Shown here piece by piece: positions 1-8,635 of a stretch of 64,000 nucleotides of DNA. Origin of the DNA: CBDDIP01 sp965229005 (GTDB lineage Bacteria; Actinomycetota; Acidimicrobiia; Acidimicrobiales; Ilumatobacteraceae). A model generated the notes under the pieces. It searched no databases and was not told the DNA's origin. It was given only the letters and a program-made list of their open reading frames with translations. The position numbers and the translations under genes are program-made. The stretch lies in the NCBI GenBank assembly GCA_965229005.1, contig CBDDIP010000002.1, forward strand, positions 2,542,001 through 2,606,000, in the 5' to 3' direction. How positions within the stretch are numbered: the stretch's first letter is position 1; each line of letters starts with the position of its first letter.

Positions 1-279
1 CGTCTCGGCCACGCGACGTCGGCCGACCGAGATGGATCGGTTGGCGACGACTCGCCACGCACGCGGATCGTCCATCTGCGCCACCCGGTCCCAGTGTCGA
101 TAGACGACGAGGTACGCATCCTGCGCTAGATCCTCCGCCGCAGTCCGACTCCCGGACAGCACGTATGCGAGCCCGATGACGCTGCGGACCTCGCGGTCGT
201 AGAACGCGTCGAAGCCCTCACGAACGAGCACCGCAGTCAGCGGTCGATCCTCTGGCTCCTGGTCCGTCACCTCCATCAT
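1..279 (-). CDS. ECF-type RNA polymerase sigma factor, N-terminal part (cut by window edge)
   Basis: N-terminal 93 residues of a group 4 (ECF, SigE-like) sigma factor; the part that should carry region 4 lies outside the window. The frame stays open from ATG 279 (a second ATG follows at 276) to the edge. Sigma region 2 is recognisable: FDAFYDREVRSVIGLAYVLSG near residues 23-43, AAEDLAQDAYLVVYRHW near 47-63, then DPRAWRVVANRSIS near 71-84. The acidic start (MMEVTDQEPEDRP) is typical of this subfamily. It points the same way as the second sigma factor and its membrane partner at 385-2015, but 105 bp separate them and there is no overlap, so co-transcription is uncertain. No separate promoter was identified. 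Confidence 0.85.
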   Translation of the reverse strand, partial: MMEVTDQEPEDRPLTAVLVREGFDAFYDREVRSVIGLAYVLSGSRTAAEDLAQDAYLVVYRHWDRVAQMDDPRAWRVVANRSISVGRRRVAET

Positions 280-384
280 CGATGGCTCAGACGCACTTCG
301 ACGTCGGAAAGGATGAGCCACGCGACGATTCTCGCCGTGGACGACGCGCCGACATTCGAAGCAACGTCGCCACCGTCACTGAGG

Positions 385-1545
385 TCAGCCGCCGGGTAGC
401 ACGCAGTTCGCCGAGGGGATGTTGATCCGCAGGCCGACGAAGAACGCGTCGTACCCGTCCGTTGCGGCGTTCACTGCGTCGAGCTCGTCGAGGGTGGTGT
501 CGAACGTCGCGGCCACGCCGGCGGGGAAGTCGCCCTCCTTGATGATGTACACGCCGGCGATGCAATCGTCATGGACGACCGAAATAACCGGCGGGAGATC
601 CACGGTCTGCAATGTGTCGCCGGAACCCGTAGCGGCGTCGAGCACCTGGTTCGCCAGCACGGTGAGGTTGGCGAGCGCCGTCGGGCTCGGGTCGGAGCTG
701 GCGACGTGCACGGCGAGACCACTCGGATCGACCATCCAGAACGCGACTGCGTCCTCGTACAGGCCGGCGCCACTCACGCTGCCGACGCCCATCGTTCGAG
801 CTGCCGGCCGCGGCCACACCTCGTTGACAAGCCGAACCGAGACATCCGCCCCGAGCGCAGGGTTCGAAACGACGTTCCATCGATGGTCGCCCGAGCTCAT
901 GAACGAGTTGTCGAGCGTTCGCCCGCCGAGGTCTGATCCGATCAGCATCGCGGTCACCTCGACCGTCGGTACTGGGGCGAACGTGAGGCTCTGAACGCTG
1001 TCGAGGAGCTGCGTCGGCGAGGTGGCGTCAGCCACCGCCTGCACCGCGACCGAGTCGAACGCCCCCGCTGCGGGCTGGGAGCAGTCGGCGATCATGTCCG
1101 TGCCACGACGCACGGCGAGCCGCGCATCGCACGTGACGACCACGTCGTTCGCCGTCACGTCGATCTCGAGGGTCTTGCCCGCGGCAATGTCGATGGCCAC
1201 GAAGTGTGCGCCGGAGGCCGTCGGGCCGGTGAAAGCGAGGTATTGGAACCGGTCGGGCACCGACGGACGCAAGAACGTGAACCACGCCGGATCCGTCGCA
1301 GTGGCGGCGACGCTCGTTGGCACGTCAGCCGGTGGGAGCCGATCGTCGCCTCGGCGAAGCACGACGTAGCCGACGACGGCGACGACCACGAGCGCGGCGC
1401 ACCCGACGACCAGCGCGGTCCGATGTGCTGGTCGACGCGGGTGCTGCGGCGTGCGGCTGGGCTCCGCTTGATCGACCAGCGCGGAGATGTGCGTGTCGAG
1501 CACGGGAGCGATGCGGCGGATCCGTTCTTCGACGTCGATGGTCAT
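385..1545 (-). CDS. membrane-anchored putative anti-sigma factor with C-terminal LysM-like domain
   Basis: 386 residues: a cytoplasmic N-terminus of about 42 residues, one transmembrane helix (about 43-63, ALVVGCAALVVVAVVGYVVL) and a large extracytoplasmic region. The start ATG overlaps the stop of the upstream sigma-factor gene (ATGA), so the two are translationally coupled. That arrangement and the topology suggest an anti-sigma or sigma-associated sensor, although no classical zinc anti-sigma motif is seen. The last ~55 residues (YIIKEGDFPAGVAATF... ending FFVGLRINIP) follow the LysM pattern of a YxVKxGD start and a VGxxLxIP end, suggesting peptidoglycan binding. The middle is unrecognised. 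Function is inferred from context. Confidence 0.75.
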   Translation of the reverse strand: MTIDVEERIRRIAPVLDTHISALVDQAEPSRTPQHPRRPAHRTALVVGCAALVVVAVVGYVVLRRGDDRLPPADVPTSVAATATDPAWFTFLRPSVPDRFQYLAFTGPTASGAHFVAIDIAAGKTLEIDVTANDVVVTCDARLAVRRGTDMIADCSQPAAGAFDSVAVQAVADATSPTQLLDSVQSLTFAPVPTVEVTAMLIGSDLGGRTLDNSFMSSGDHRWNVVSNPALGADVSVRLVNEVWPRPAARTMGVGSVSGAGLYEDAVAFWMVDPSGLAVHVASSDPSPTALANLTVLANQVLDAATGSGDTLQTVDLPPVISVVHDDCIAGVYIIKEGDFPAGVAATFDTTLDELDAVNAATDGYDAFFVGLRINIPSANCVLPGG

Positions 1546-2015
1546 GACTGCTCTCCCAGGATGGAGCGGAGCTTGATCAGCCCCCGGTGGACGTGGTTCT
1601 TGGCGGCCGCTTCGCTGATGCGAAGCAGCTCGGCGGTCTCGCGATAGGTGAACTCGTAGGCGTGCACCAGGACGACGGCGACGCGCTGGTTCCTGCGCAA
1701 CTTGGCGAGCGCGGCGAAGACGTCGCCCTCAAGCACAGGTGCGTCCTCCCAGCGCGGTTCGTCCGGAAAGTCGAGGCGGATCCGACGGCGATGCCGCCGT
1801 GCTGCGGTCTGGCCGACCCTGTAGAGGTACCCGGTCGGGTTCTCCATCGTGACGAGCCGATCCCAGTGCTCGACCGCCCATGCCATCGCATCAGCGGCGG
1901 CTTCGACGCCGACCTCGAGCCCGTTGCGGGCGACCAGCGCGCGCCGCAGGGTGACCGTGAGCGCGGAAGCGTCAAGCGAGGCAGCTCGCCCTTCGGCCGT
2001 GTTCGACGTCGTCAC
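1542..2015 (-). CDS. sigma-70 family (ECF-like) RNA polymerase sigma factor
   Basis: 157-residue sigma factor. The N-terminal half resembles region 2 (AADAMAWAVEHWDRL around 41-55, then NPTGYLYRVGQTAARRHRRR). The C-terminal half is a clear region 4 helix-turn-helix (LRRNQRVAVVLVHAYEFTYRETAELL, then ISEAAAKNHVHRGLIKLR). Starts at GTG 2015 with a GAGGA-like ribosome-binding sequence close upstream. It overlaps the downstream membrane protein by 4 bp, the usual layout for an ECF sigma factor and its regulator. It is somewhat short in region 2 but otherwise complete. Target genes cannot be told from the sequence. Confidence 0.88.
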   Translation of the reverse strand: MTTSNTAEGRAASLDASALTVTLRRALVARNGLEVGVEAAADAMAWAVEHWDRLVTMENPTGYLYRVGQTAARRHRRRIRLDFPDEPRWEDAPVLEGDVFAALAKLRRNQRVAVVLVHAYEFTYRETAELLRISEAAAKNHVHRGLIKLRSILGEQS

Positions 2016-2200
2016 ATCCTCACCAAAGCACCTGCCTCGACGATTCGATTCATCCGATCACGCCGGCCGCACCAGGATGTGCGTCGAGAAGGGTTGCGCG
2101 GGCGTCACAAGTTGCGAGGGGTTCAAGTAGCTCTGCGCCCACCAAGGCTCCGTCCTTCAAACCCCGGCGCTGTTCCATGTACCGAGGTTTCTCGTTTCCG

Positions 2201-2219
2201 GAGACCCGGGCGAGGTCTC
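2201..2219. repeat. short inverted repeat upstream of the secreted protein gene
   Basis: GAGACC and GGTCTC separated by 7 bp, about 20 bp upstream of the start at 2241 and just before its -10-like hexamer. It could be an operator. Nothing else is recognised in the 225-bp gap 2016-2240. Confidence 0.3.
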
Positions 2220-2227
2220 TGCTTCAC

Positions 2228-2233
2228 TACTGT
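2228..2233 (+). promoter_or_regulatory. -10-like hexamer of a leaderless promoter
   Basis: TACTGT, 7 bp before GTG 2241, the same spacing as many other genes in this window. It supports 2241 as the start of the secreted protein. Confidence 0.5.
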
Positions 2234-2240
2234 CGTCGTC

Positions 2241-5200
2241 GTGCGGGGCGGTAAGGGGATTAGAGGCGTGGCCTCGGTGGTGGCGGTCGCGTGTTGTGCG
2301 TTGTCGACCAGCCCCTCGACATCTGCGGCCGCGCCTGTTCCAGGGCTCGTGACCTCCTTCGGGAGCGGCGGCACCATCGTGTACGACACGCCCGATCCCG
2401 TGATCGAGCAGCTCGGGTTTGCCAGAAGCGGTTCGCTCGCAGTGTTCGGCCGGGTGGATGGCAACGTCGCCGGCCTTCCAGCGTCGTCGTTGAGCGGTGG
2501 TGTCGAGGTGGTCACGGGCACCGAGGGCGTCACGCCCCTCGACGCACGCGGCGTCGACGTGTTCGCCGGGATCGAGACGGCCTCGCCGCACCGTCTCATG
2601 GTGGCCCGGCAGTACGGCGGTGAAGGCGACCCGTACTTCGGTGACCACGGCAAGGTCTGGATCGATGCCGATGCGCACGTTGGCACGGTGCACTTCAGCA
2701 TCCCGGAGTCGGGGCCGCCGGTCGCCGCAGCGCTGCATGACGTCGGTGGAGTCGCAACAGCGTTCGTCGCCATGTTCGGCTACCCGTTCGGCGCGAACGG
2801 CATCGTCGACGTCGATCTCGGGCCCGGGCCCGACGAGGTGATCGACGTGCAGTACGTCGGCAACGTCATCGCCGTGGTCGGCCGAGCGAACGGCGAATTC
2901 CGCGCCGCGCTGCGCGCGTTGAACGGGGACGTCGTGGTGTGGGGCGGCCATGCAGACGGGGTGGGGACGCTGCCGATCCCGACCGACGCTGTCATCACCG
3001 CCGTCGGTGCGCCGTACGGCCTCGTCGTCGGCGGGCACACGGCCGCCGGCCAGCCGTTCGTGCAGACCCTCAACGGCGCTTCGCCAGTGTTGCTGTCCGG
3101 GCTCGGCACGGTGGGGGCGATCGGGACGAGCCTCGACGGCCCGAACGGGTTCACCGCGTCGGTGCTCCGCTCCGCTACGACGCTGTCGATGTTCCGGTTC
3201 GACGAGCAGGGCACACCGATCACGTCGTGGGGTCTCGGCGGTGAGGCAACCGCAGCCGTGCCGAGCGGAGCCTCGATCGTGCGATCCGGTTTCAACGGTC
3301 GCGTCGTCGAGATCGCGACAGGCGACTCGTCGGTGAGCATCGAGTTCGCCGGCGATGGGCATGGGTCGACAGCGACCACCCACGCGTACGAGTGGAAGGT
3401 GCCGGCGTCGGACGTGGGCACGGCCGCCACGGTGCGCGCGGACGGGTCGATCGTCTTCGGCGGTTGGCGCCAGACCGGTGATTGGTTGGCGGCGCTGTCG
3501 CCGACGGGCGCTCCGTTGACGTCGTTCGGGACCAACGGCAGCCTGCTGTTGTCACGTCGAGGGACCATCGATGCGATCCGTCCGTTGTCCGACGGGAGCA
3601 TGCTCGTCGCGTTCAACTCGTCGTCCCAGACCACGCTGGTGCGGATCACGGCGGCAGGGGCGGTGGACACCTCGTACGGCGACCAAGGCCAGGTGCCGAT
3701 CCCGATGCGCCCGACGCATGGTCTGCTCGTCACCGACGACGGCACCGCGTTGGTGGTCGGCGATCGGGGGTACCGCGTCGGACCGACCGGTGTGATCGAC
3801 CCGACGTGGGGGGTCATCACCCAGAACAGCACGTTGGTGCACGGTGACGAGCAGGTCGTCGACGTTCGCTCGGGAAGCGACGGCGTGATCCGGGTGATCA
3901 TCGCCTCGGGCCTGGGTGGCATCACGCAGGTGCGGTTGCAGGCGAACGGTGATCTGGAACCGTCGTCCTCGCAGACGATCTTCGGTGGCAGCTTCGGCAC
4001 GTACGGAGCGAGGGCGGCGACGCTGTCGAACGGTCGAGTCGCGGTGCTGTCGACGCGCGGCGTGGTCAACAACACGCAGCGCATCGACGCGACCGCGTTC
4101 GACGAGAACGCACCGTGCTGCTCGCCGCCACGTCAGCTCCAGCTGAGCGACCCGTACGCCTCGCCGCTCTCGATCGTCGCGACGCCTGACGGAGGGCTGC
4201 TCGTGCTGTGGAGCGGGTCCACATCCGGCGGTGTCACCAAGGTGCGTGGCGACATGAGCATCGATCGCGGGTTCGGCATCGACGGAACCATCTCGGTGAG
4301 CGACGCCAAGGCGTTGGCGATCGGTGCGAGCGGCGTTGCAGCGGCCGTCGGTGGCCGGCCGGGGAGTCACGGCTACGCCGCGACGGTGACCGCCATGCGC
4401 AGTGACGTGCCGCCCGTCAGCGCGGCGTCGCGGTACGTGCCGTTCGCGACACCCGTGCGCGTGGTGGACACGCGTGGTGGTGCCCCGCTCGAGGCCCTGG
4501 AACCGCGGTCGTTCGCACTGACCGGCACCAACGGGATCCCCGCCAACGCGACCGCGTTGGCGGTCAACTTCACCCTCACCGAGGCGATCGGCCCGGGCTT
4601 CGGGCAGGTCTTCGGAACCGGGTTCCAGTACCCAGGAACTGCCAGCAACGTCAATCTCCCGAGCAACGGCGGAACGGTCTCCGGGTTCGCCGCCGTGCGC
4701 ATCGGCCTCGGCGGGGCGGTATCGGTGGCCAGCTCGACGCCGTCGCAGGCGATCATCGACGTCTTCGGCTACTGGGTGCCGGCCGACACGGCGACGTCGG
4801 GGCGGTTCGTCGCCGCCGGCCTGGCCGGCCGACGGGTGTTCGACTCCCGTCAACCATCGTTCGGCAGGAAACCGCTCAATGCCGGCCAGGTGGCGACCGT
4901 CGCGACGCAAGGCACCGGCATGGCCGCGGCGGTGGTGAACATCACGGTGACGCAACCGGACGCACCCGGTTGGCTGGCGGCGTTCTCGACCGTCGCTCCG
5001 AGCACCTCGAACCTCAACTTCGTCGGGGGCGAGACTCGCCCGAACCTCGTGCTCGCACCGCTGAACGCAAATGGCTCGTTCCGGATCGTCACCTCGGCAC
5101 GCACCCACGTCATCGTCGACGTCGTCGGGTACATCACCGGCAACGGCGCGGCTTCCTCGTCATCCGGGCTGTTCCATGCCGAGTCGCAGAGCCGCATCGT

Positions 5201-5525
5201 GGACACGCGGCTGTCCGGTCAGGGCGGGTCGCTGAGCCCGGGGGGTGTCCGCGCGTTCACCGTGAGCGGAGCGTCGGGAGTCGATGGAACGGCCGTCGCG
5301 GCGCTGGTCAACGTGACGACGACCAACACGAAGCAGGCCGGGTACATCAACCTCCGTCAGAGCATCGCCGCCGCTGACGACGGGACATCGACGGTCAACG
5401 TGGCAGGTGCCGGAGGCACGGCCAGCAACGCCGCCGTCGTCACGCTCGGGGCCGGCGGATTCGCTGTGTTCTCGTCGGCCGGTGGGGATGTGATCCTCGA
5501 CGTGGCCGGCTGGTTCAGCACCTGA
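2241..5525 (+). CDS. large secreted protein: delta-60-type repeats plus three C-terminal surface modules
   Basis: 1094 residues from GTG 2241. The open frame extends upstream, but 2241 is preceded by a TACTGT hexamer at leaderless spacing and opens directly into a signal peptide (RGGKGIRG, then VASVVAVACCALS, cleavage near the SAAA). Residues ~40-700 contain repeated units ending in DPYFGDHGKV, TSFGTNGSLLL, DTSYGDQGQV and similar, followed by DGSxLVA strands. These match the delta-60 (DUF5122) repeat, which builds beta-propellers. The C-terminus holds three copies of a ~110-residue module (about 4441-4780, 4801-5135 and 5180-5520), each starting RxxDTR and ending IxDVxGYx or ILDVAGWF. This module is widespread in secreted Acidimicrobiia proteins. 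Likely a surface or extracellular protein of unknown ligand. Confidence 0.85.
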   Translation: MRGGKGIRGVASVVAVACCALSTSPSTSAAAPVPGLVTSFGSGGTIVYDTPDPVIEQLGFARSGSLAVFGRVDGNVAGLPASSLSGGVEVVTGTEGVTPLDARGVDVFAGIETASPHRLMVARQYGGEGDPYFGDHGKVWIDADAHVGTVHFSIPESGPPVAAALHDVGGVATAFVAMFGYPFGANGIVDVDLGPGPDEVIDVQYVGNVIAVVGRANGEFRAALRALNGDVVVWGGHADGVGTLPIPTDAVITAVGAPYGLVVGGHTAAGQPFVQTLNGASPVLLSGLGTVGAIGTSLDGPNGFTASVLRSATTLSMFRFDEQGTPITSWGLGGEATAAVPSGASIVRSGFNGRVVEIATGDSSVSIEFAGDGHGSTATTHAYEWKVPASDVGTAATVRADGSIVFGGWRQTGDWLAALSPTGAPLTSFGTNGSLLLSRRGTIDAIRPLSDGSMLVAFNSSSQTTLVRITAAGAVDTSYGDQGQVPIPMRPTHGLLVTDDGTALVVGDRGYRVGPTGVIDPTWGVITQNSTLVHGDEQVVDVRSGSDGVIRVIIASGLGGITQVRLQANGDLEPSSSQTIFGGSFGTYGARAATLSNGRVAVLSTRGVVNNTQRIDATAFDENAPCCSPPRQLQLSDPYASPLSIVATPDGGLLVLWSGSTSGGVTKVRGDMSIDRGFGIDGTISVSDAKALAIGASGVAAAVGGRPGSHGYAATVTAMRSDVPPVSAASRYVPFATPVRVVDTRGGAPLEALEPRSFALTGTNGIPANATALAVNFTLTEAIGPGFGQVFGTGFQYPGTASNVNLPSNGGTVSGFAAVRIGLGGAVSVASSTPSQAIIDVFGYWVPADTATSGRFVAAGLAGRRVFDSRQPSFGRKPLNAGQVATVATQGTGMAAAVVNITVTQPDAPGWLAAFSTVAPSTSNLNFVGGETRPNLVLAPLNANGSFRIVTSARTHVIVDVVGYITGNGAASSSSGLFHAESQSRIVDTRLSGQGGSLSPGGVRAFTVSGASGVDGTAVAALVNVTTTNTKQAGYINLRQSIAAADDGTSTVNVAGAGGTASNAAVVTLGAGGFAVFSSAGGDVILDVAGWFST

Positions 5526-5629
5526 CGACGCGCGTTCGACAGGATGGTGGCTCAGGCATCGCAGGTTGCGTCTGACACGACTCGTGCTGCCTGAGTGAAC
5601 TGCTCAACGTTCGACTGCGAGGGAACCGC

Positions 5630-6799
5630 GTGCCGCAACTGTCCAGACTGGTGACTCGACAGCGAGCAGCCATCGCGGGCTTGCTCGCGTGCGCCTTCAT
5701 CGCACCGGCGTGCAGCTCATCGCAGTCGTCGGACGCACCGATCACGACCGCATCAACGACGACGATCGCGGTCACCACGACTGCCGCGGTCACGACGACG
5801 ACGAACCCGCCGGCACCGCCGGACTACGCCGCCCCCGGACCGTTGTCGATCACGATGCAGCTGATGACGATCCCCGACGACGGCGAGGGCCGGCCGGTGC
5901 CGGTCACGCTCTGGTATCCGGACGTCGACGACGGCGCGCCCTTCCCGCTGTTGGTGCTCTCGCACGGGCTCGGCGGCGGTGCTGCGATCTACGCCGACCT
6001 CGCCGAGCACCTCGCTTCCTACGGGTTCGTCGTCATCGGTGCCGATCATGACGACCGATTCAGTGGTGCTGCCGAGGCGACCACGGCGTTGCTGTACGAA
6101 CGCCCGCACGACGTGGTGCGCGAGATCGCCTTCGCCGACGATCTCACCGCGCGGGGCGGCGAGCTCGCCGGCATGATCGACACCGAGCGCATCGGCGTGC
6201 TCGGGCACTCCACGGGTGGCACCACCGTGTTCCAGGCCGGTGGCGCTCGCGTCGATTTCGACGCCGAAGCGACCTTCTGCGCGGACAAAGACGGCGACAC
6301 GCTCGCAGACGAGGCATGCCAGTTCATCGGCCAGCGCGACGTCCTCGCGGCGAAGTACGGCGCCGTCTCATCCGACGTCGGCCTGCTTCCCGCGCTCGCC
6401 GACTCTCGTGTCGACGCTCTTGTGGCGATGGCGCCGGGCGGCGAGCTGCAGGTGTTCGGCGTTGACGGCATCGGCGCGGTGAACGTGCCGACGCTGATCC
6501 TGCAAGGCGCGGCCGACGAGTTCCTCTCGCTCGAGTACAACGCCTACTGGGCGTACAACCACATCGGCAGCTCGAACAAGGCGCTGGCCGTGTTCGAGGG
6601 CGGTTCGCACCTGATGTTCCTCGACTGCTGCGGCTACGACGCCTCTGCCGGCGGACCTCGCTTCGAGGACCTCTACCCGCATCTCGCCACCGCCTTTCTG
6701 CTCGACGTCCTGAAGGACGATCCGGTCGCCCACGCCGCGCTCGCACCCGACGCCGTCGACATCGACGGCGTCACCTTCACGACCCATCGTTCGACTTGA
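5630..6799 (+). CDS. lipoprotein alpha/beta hydrolase (PAF-acetylhydrolase/dienelactone-hydrolase type)
   Basis: 389 residues. Starts at GTG 5630 behind GAGGG. Lipoprotein signal peptide with lipobox IAPAC (Cys about 26), then a Ser/Thr-rich spacer. The alpha/beta-hydrolase fold is clear: LLVLSHGLGGG (oxyanion region), the nucleophile elbow GHSTGG (Ser is the nucleophile), the acid-bearing strand PTLILQGAADEF, and a late histidine in FEGGSHLMF. The overall pattern resembles secreted platelet-activating-factor acetylhydrolase-like and polyester-hydrolase-like enzymes. Two cysteine-containing loops (FCADKDG...EACQF and DCCGY) suggest disulfides outside the cell. Substrate unknown. A hairpin that could terminate transcription follows. 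Confidence 0.85.
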   Translation: MPQLSRLVTRQRAAIAGLLACAFIAPACSSSQSSDAPITTASTTTIAVTTTAAVTTTTNPPAPPDYAAPGPLSITMQLMTIPDDGEGRPVPVTLWYPDVDDGAPFPLLVLSHGLGGGAAIYADLAEHLASYGFVVIGADHDDRFSGAAEATTALLYERPHDVVREIAFADDLTARGGELAGMIDTERIGVLGHSTGGTTVFQAGGARVDFDAEATFCADKDGDTLADEACQFIGQRDVLAAKYGAVSSDVGLLPALADSRVDALVAMAPGGELQVFGVDGIGAVNVPTLILQGAADEFLSLEYNAYWAYNHIGSSNKALAVFEGGSHLMFLDCCGYDASAGGPRFEDLYPHLATAFLLDVLKDDPVAHAALAPDAVDIDGVTFTTHRST

Positions 6800-6827
6800 G
6801 TGCCCGGCTGCCGATCGCTGGCAGCAA

Positions 6828-6848
6828 ATGTCCGCGTGAGGCGGACAT
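6828..6848. terminator. bidirectional terminator-like hairpin between convergent genes
   Basis: Perfect 8-bp stem ATGTCCGC/GCGGACAT with a 5-nt loop between the convergent hydrolase and ankyrin genes. A second small inverted repeat (CTGCC/GGCAG) lies just upstream. There is no T-tract. Confidence 0.45.
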
Positions 6849-6867
6849 GTGATGACAGCGGTGCGGG

Positions 6868-7467
6868 CTACTCGCTGAGCATCGCCAGGATGAGGGCTTG
6901 CTCGGCTTTGGCCTCGGGGGAGCCGGTGCCGCCACGGCCGGTGGTGTGCTGCGCGAGGGTCAGCGCAGTGGAGCCGGAGTCATTGCGCCGTAGCGGGTCG
7001 GCGCCGGCGTCGAGCAAGGTTCGCACGGCGTTCGAGCACCGGTTGCGAACGGCTCGGTGCAGCGGCGTCACGCCGCCACTGGCCGGCGCGTTCGGGTCGG
7101 CACCACCTTCGAGCAACGCGACCATCGTGGCGGTCTGCCGCGGCGGGTCCCAGTGCGTCGAGTTCGGCCCACCCGTGATGGCGGCGTGGAGCGGCTCCGC
7201 GCCGCGTCGGTTGCGGGCCCGCACGTCGGACCCCAGTGACAGGAGGTGCCGAACGAGATCGGGCTCGAAGGCGAACGCTGCGGCGTGCAGCGCCGTGTCG
7301 CCTCGGTAGACCTGCACGAAGCAGTCGTCCAGGAAGAACTCCACGGCAGAGCGTCCGAGGCAGGCGGTGGCGAGCGAGGGCGCGGCGTCGATCATCGCGA
7401 TCGCCGACGCCGTGTCGCCGCGGCCGATCATTCGGATCAGCGCGGTCAGCGATTCGTCGTCCGACAT
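6868..7467 (-). CDS. ankyrin-repeat protein
   Basis: 199 residues from ATG 7467. The frame is open far upstream, but 7467 has a TACGGT hexamer 8 bp before it and begins the folded part. At least four ankyrin repeats are visible: GDTALHAAAFAFEPDLVRHL with LGSDVRARN, AEPLHAAI, ATMVALLEGGADPNAPA with GVTPLHRAV, and VRTLLDAGADPLRRN with GSTALTLA. No signal peptide or catalytic domain. It is divergent from the DyP peroxidase gene with about 80 bp between start codons. Ankyrin proteins next to heme peroxidases or catalases occur in other bacteria and may assist them; here that is inference. Role otherwise unknown. Confidence 0.85.
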   Translation of the reverse strand: MSDDESLTALIRMIGRGDTASAIAMIDAAPSLATACLGRSAVEFFLDDCFVQVYRGDTALHAAAFAFEPDLVRHLLSLGSDVRARNRRGAEPLHAAITGGPNSTHWDPPRQTATMVALLEGGADPNAPASGGVTPLHRAVRNRCSNAVRTLLDAGADPLRRNDSGSTALTLAQHTTGRGGTGSPEAKAEQALILAMLSE

Positions 7468-7475
7468 CGCCGCGA

Positions 7476-7481
7476 ACCGTA
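7476..7481 (-). promoter_or_regulatory. -10-like hexamer, ankyrin gene
   Basis: TACGGT on the minus strand, 8 bp before ATG 7467; leaderless arrangement. Confidence 0.5.
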
Positions 7482-7535
7482 GCGGTGCCGCGCGCAGCGA
7501 ACGTCCGGGCTGGCTCACCCGAACCTGTCCGCGAC

Positions 7536-7541
7536 TACCTT
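7536..7541 (+). promoter_or_regulatory. -10-like hexamer, DyP peroxidase gene
   Basis: TACCTT 7 bp before ATG 7549; supports that start over the in-frame TTG at 7540, which overlaps the hexamer. Confidence 0.5.
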
Positions 7542-7548
7542 GGGGGTC

Positions 7549-8472
7549 ATGCCGAACCCCCAGCACGCGATCCTCACCAACCTGACGAAGTACCAGTGGT
7601 ACACCCACCTCAGCCGCACCGAGGGTGCCGATCTGGGCGTCATCAAGGAGGCACTGCGCGCTCTGCGCGCCGCCGGCGCCGAGGTCGGCGTGACCACCCC
7701 GGTCAACGTGTGCATCCTGTTCGGCCCGACCCTGCTCGCCGACCTGACCACCGACATCCCCGAGGACTTCCAGGCCTACCCGGGCTACGAGTCGCCGGAC
7801 GGCAAGATCGCCAAGGCGACCCAGGAGGAGCTCCTCATCTGGATCCACTCCGACGACAAGGACCTGTGCTGGGAAGCGCAGTTCAACTTCCGCAACGCCG
7901 TCGCCGGCCACATGACGGTCGCTCGCGAGACCCCGGCGTTCATCTACCGCAACAGCCTCGACCTCACCGGCTTCATCGACGGCACCGGCAACCCGGCGCC
8001 GGAGGACCAGCACGACCGCGGCATCGTCCCGGAGGGCAAGCCCGGCGCCGGCGGCGCGTTCTGCATCGCCCAGCGTTGGGTGCACGACCTGAAGTACTTC
8101 AACGGCCTTTCACTCGAGGACCAGCAGAACACGTTCGGTCGTACCAAGGACGACTCCACCAAGCTGGCCGTGCAGGTGCCCACCTCGCACCTGTCGCACG
8201 TCGAGCTGCGTGAGGGCACCACCGGCGACGACGGCACGGCCAAGCGCGGCGAGATGGTTCGCCGCTCGACGCCGTACGCGTTCCACGACGGCACCGTCGG
8301 CCTCTACTTCATGGGCTTCTGCCGCGAGCAGGCACCGATGCGCGAGCGCATGGAAGCGATCTACGGGATGAACGGCCAGGCGCGCGACGCGCTCACCGAC
8401 TACTCCACGCCGGCGTCGGGCTCGTACTACTTCGCCCCGTCGGTCGAGTCGCTGGACGCCGCCCTCGCCTGA
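7549..8472 (+). CDS. DyP-type (dye-decolourising) heme peroxidase
   Basis: 307 residues, normal length for a class B/P DyP. These enzymes use H2O2 and a heme to oxidise dyes, Mn or other donors. The family signature GxxDG is present as GFIDG (G141-G145), with Asp144 the expected distal acid. Candidate heme-ligand histidines are His214 and His217 in SHLSHVE, and the RRSTPY segment fits the distal arginine region. No signal peptide, so it acts in the cytoplasm or in an encapsulin; no encapsulin gene is seen nearby. Divergent from the ankyrin gene, so the two may share control. Confidence 0.92.
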   Translation: MPNPQHAILTNLTKYQWYTHLSRTEGADLGVIKEALRALRAAGAEVGVTTPVNVCILFGPTLLADLTTDIPEDFQAYPGYESPDGKIAKATQEELLIWIHSDDKDLCWEAQFNFRNAVAGHMTVARETPAFIYRNSLDLTGFIDGTGNPAPEDQHDRGIVPEGKPGAGGAFCIAQRWVHDLKYFNGLSLEDQQNTFGRTKDDSTKLAVQVPTSHLSHVELREGTTGDDGTAKRGEMVRRSTPYAFHDGTVGLYFMGFCREQAPMRERMEAIYGMNGQARDALTDYSTPASGSYYFAPSVESLDAALA

Positions 8473-8635
8473 GCCGACCGGCTGCACCCCAGCCGTCATC
8501 ACCCGTTTGCGTGCCGTTCACCGGGGCGTGATCCGGCGTCCTCCTGGATCGGGCAGGATGCACCTGTTCTCGTTCGTTCAAGTTGGCCGCGCAGCGTGGC
8601 CGGCACGGCCCGTCTCGCCTTTGGAGTCCTCCTCG

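Noticed and set aside
1587..2240. Upstream extension of the large secreted protein over the sigma factor gene
   Set aside because: The extension is antisense to a convincing sigma factor gene, and a signal peptide plus leaderless hexamer place the start at 2241.
3552..5108. Long minus-strand open frame of about 518 codons inside the secreted protein gene
   Set aside because: Arg/His/Gly-rich shadow of the high-GC sense frame with no domain.
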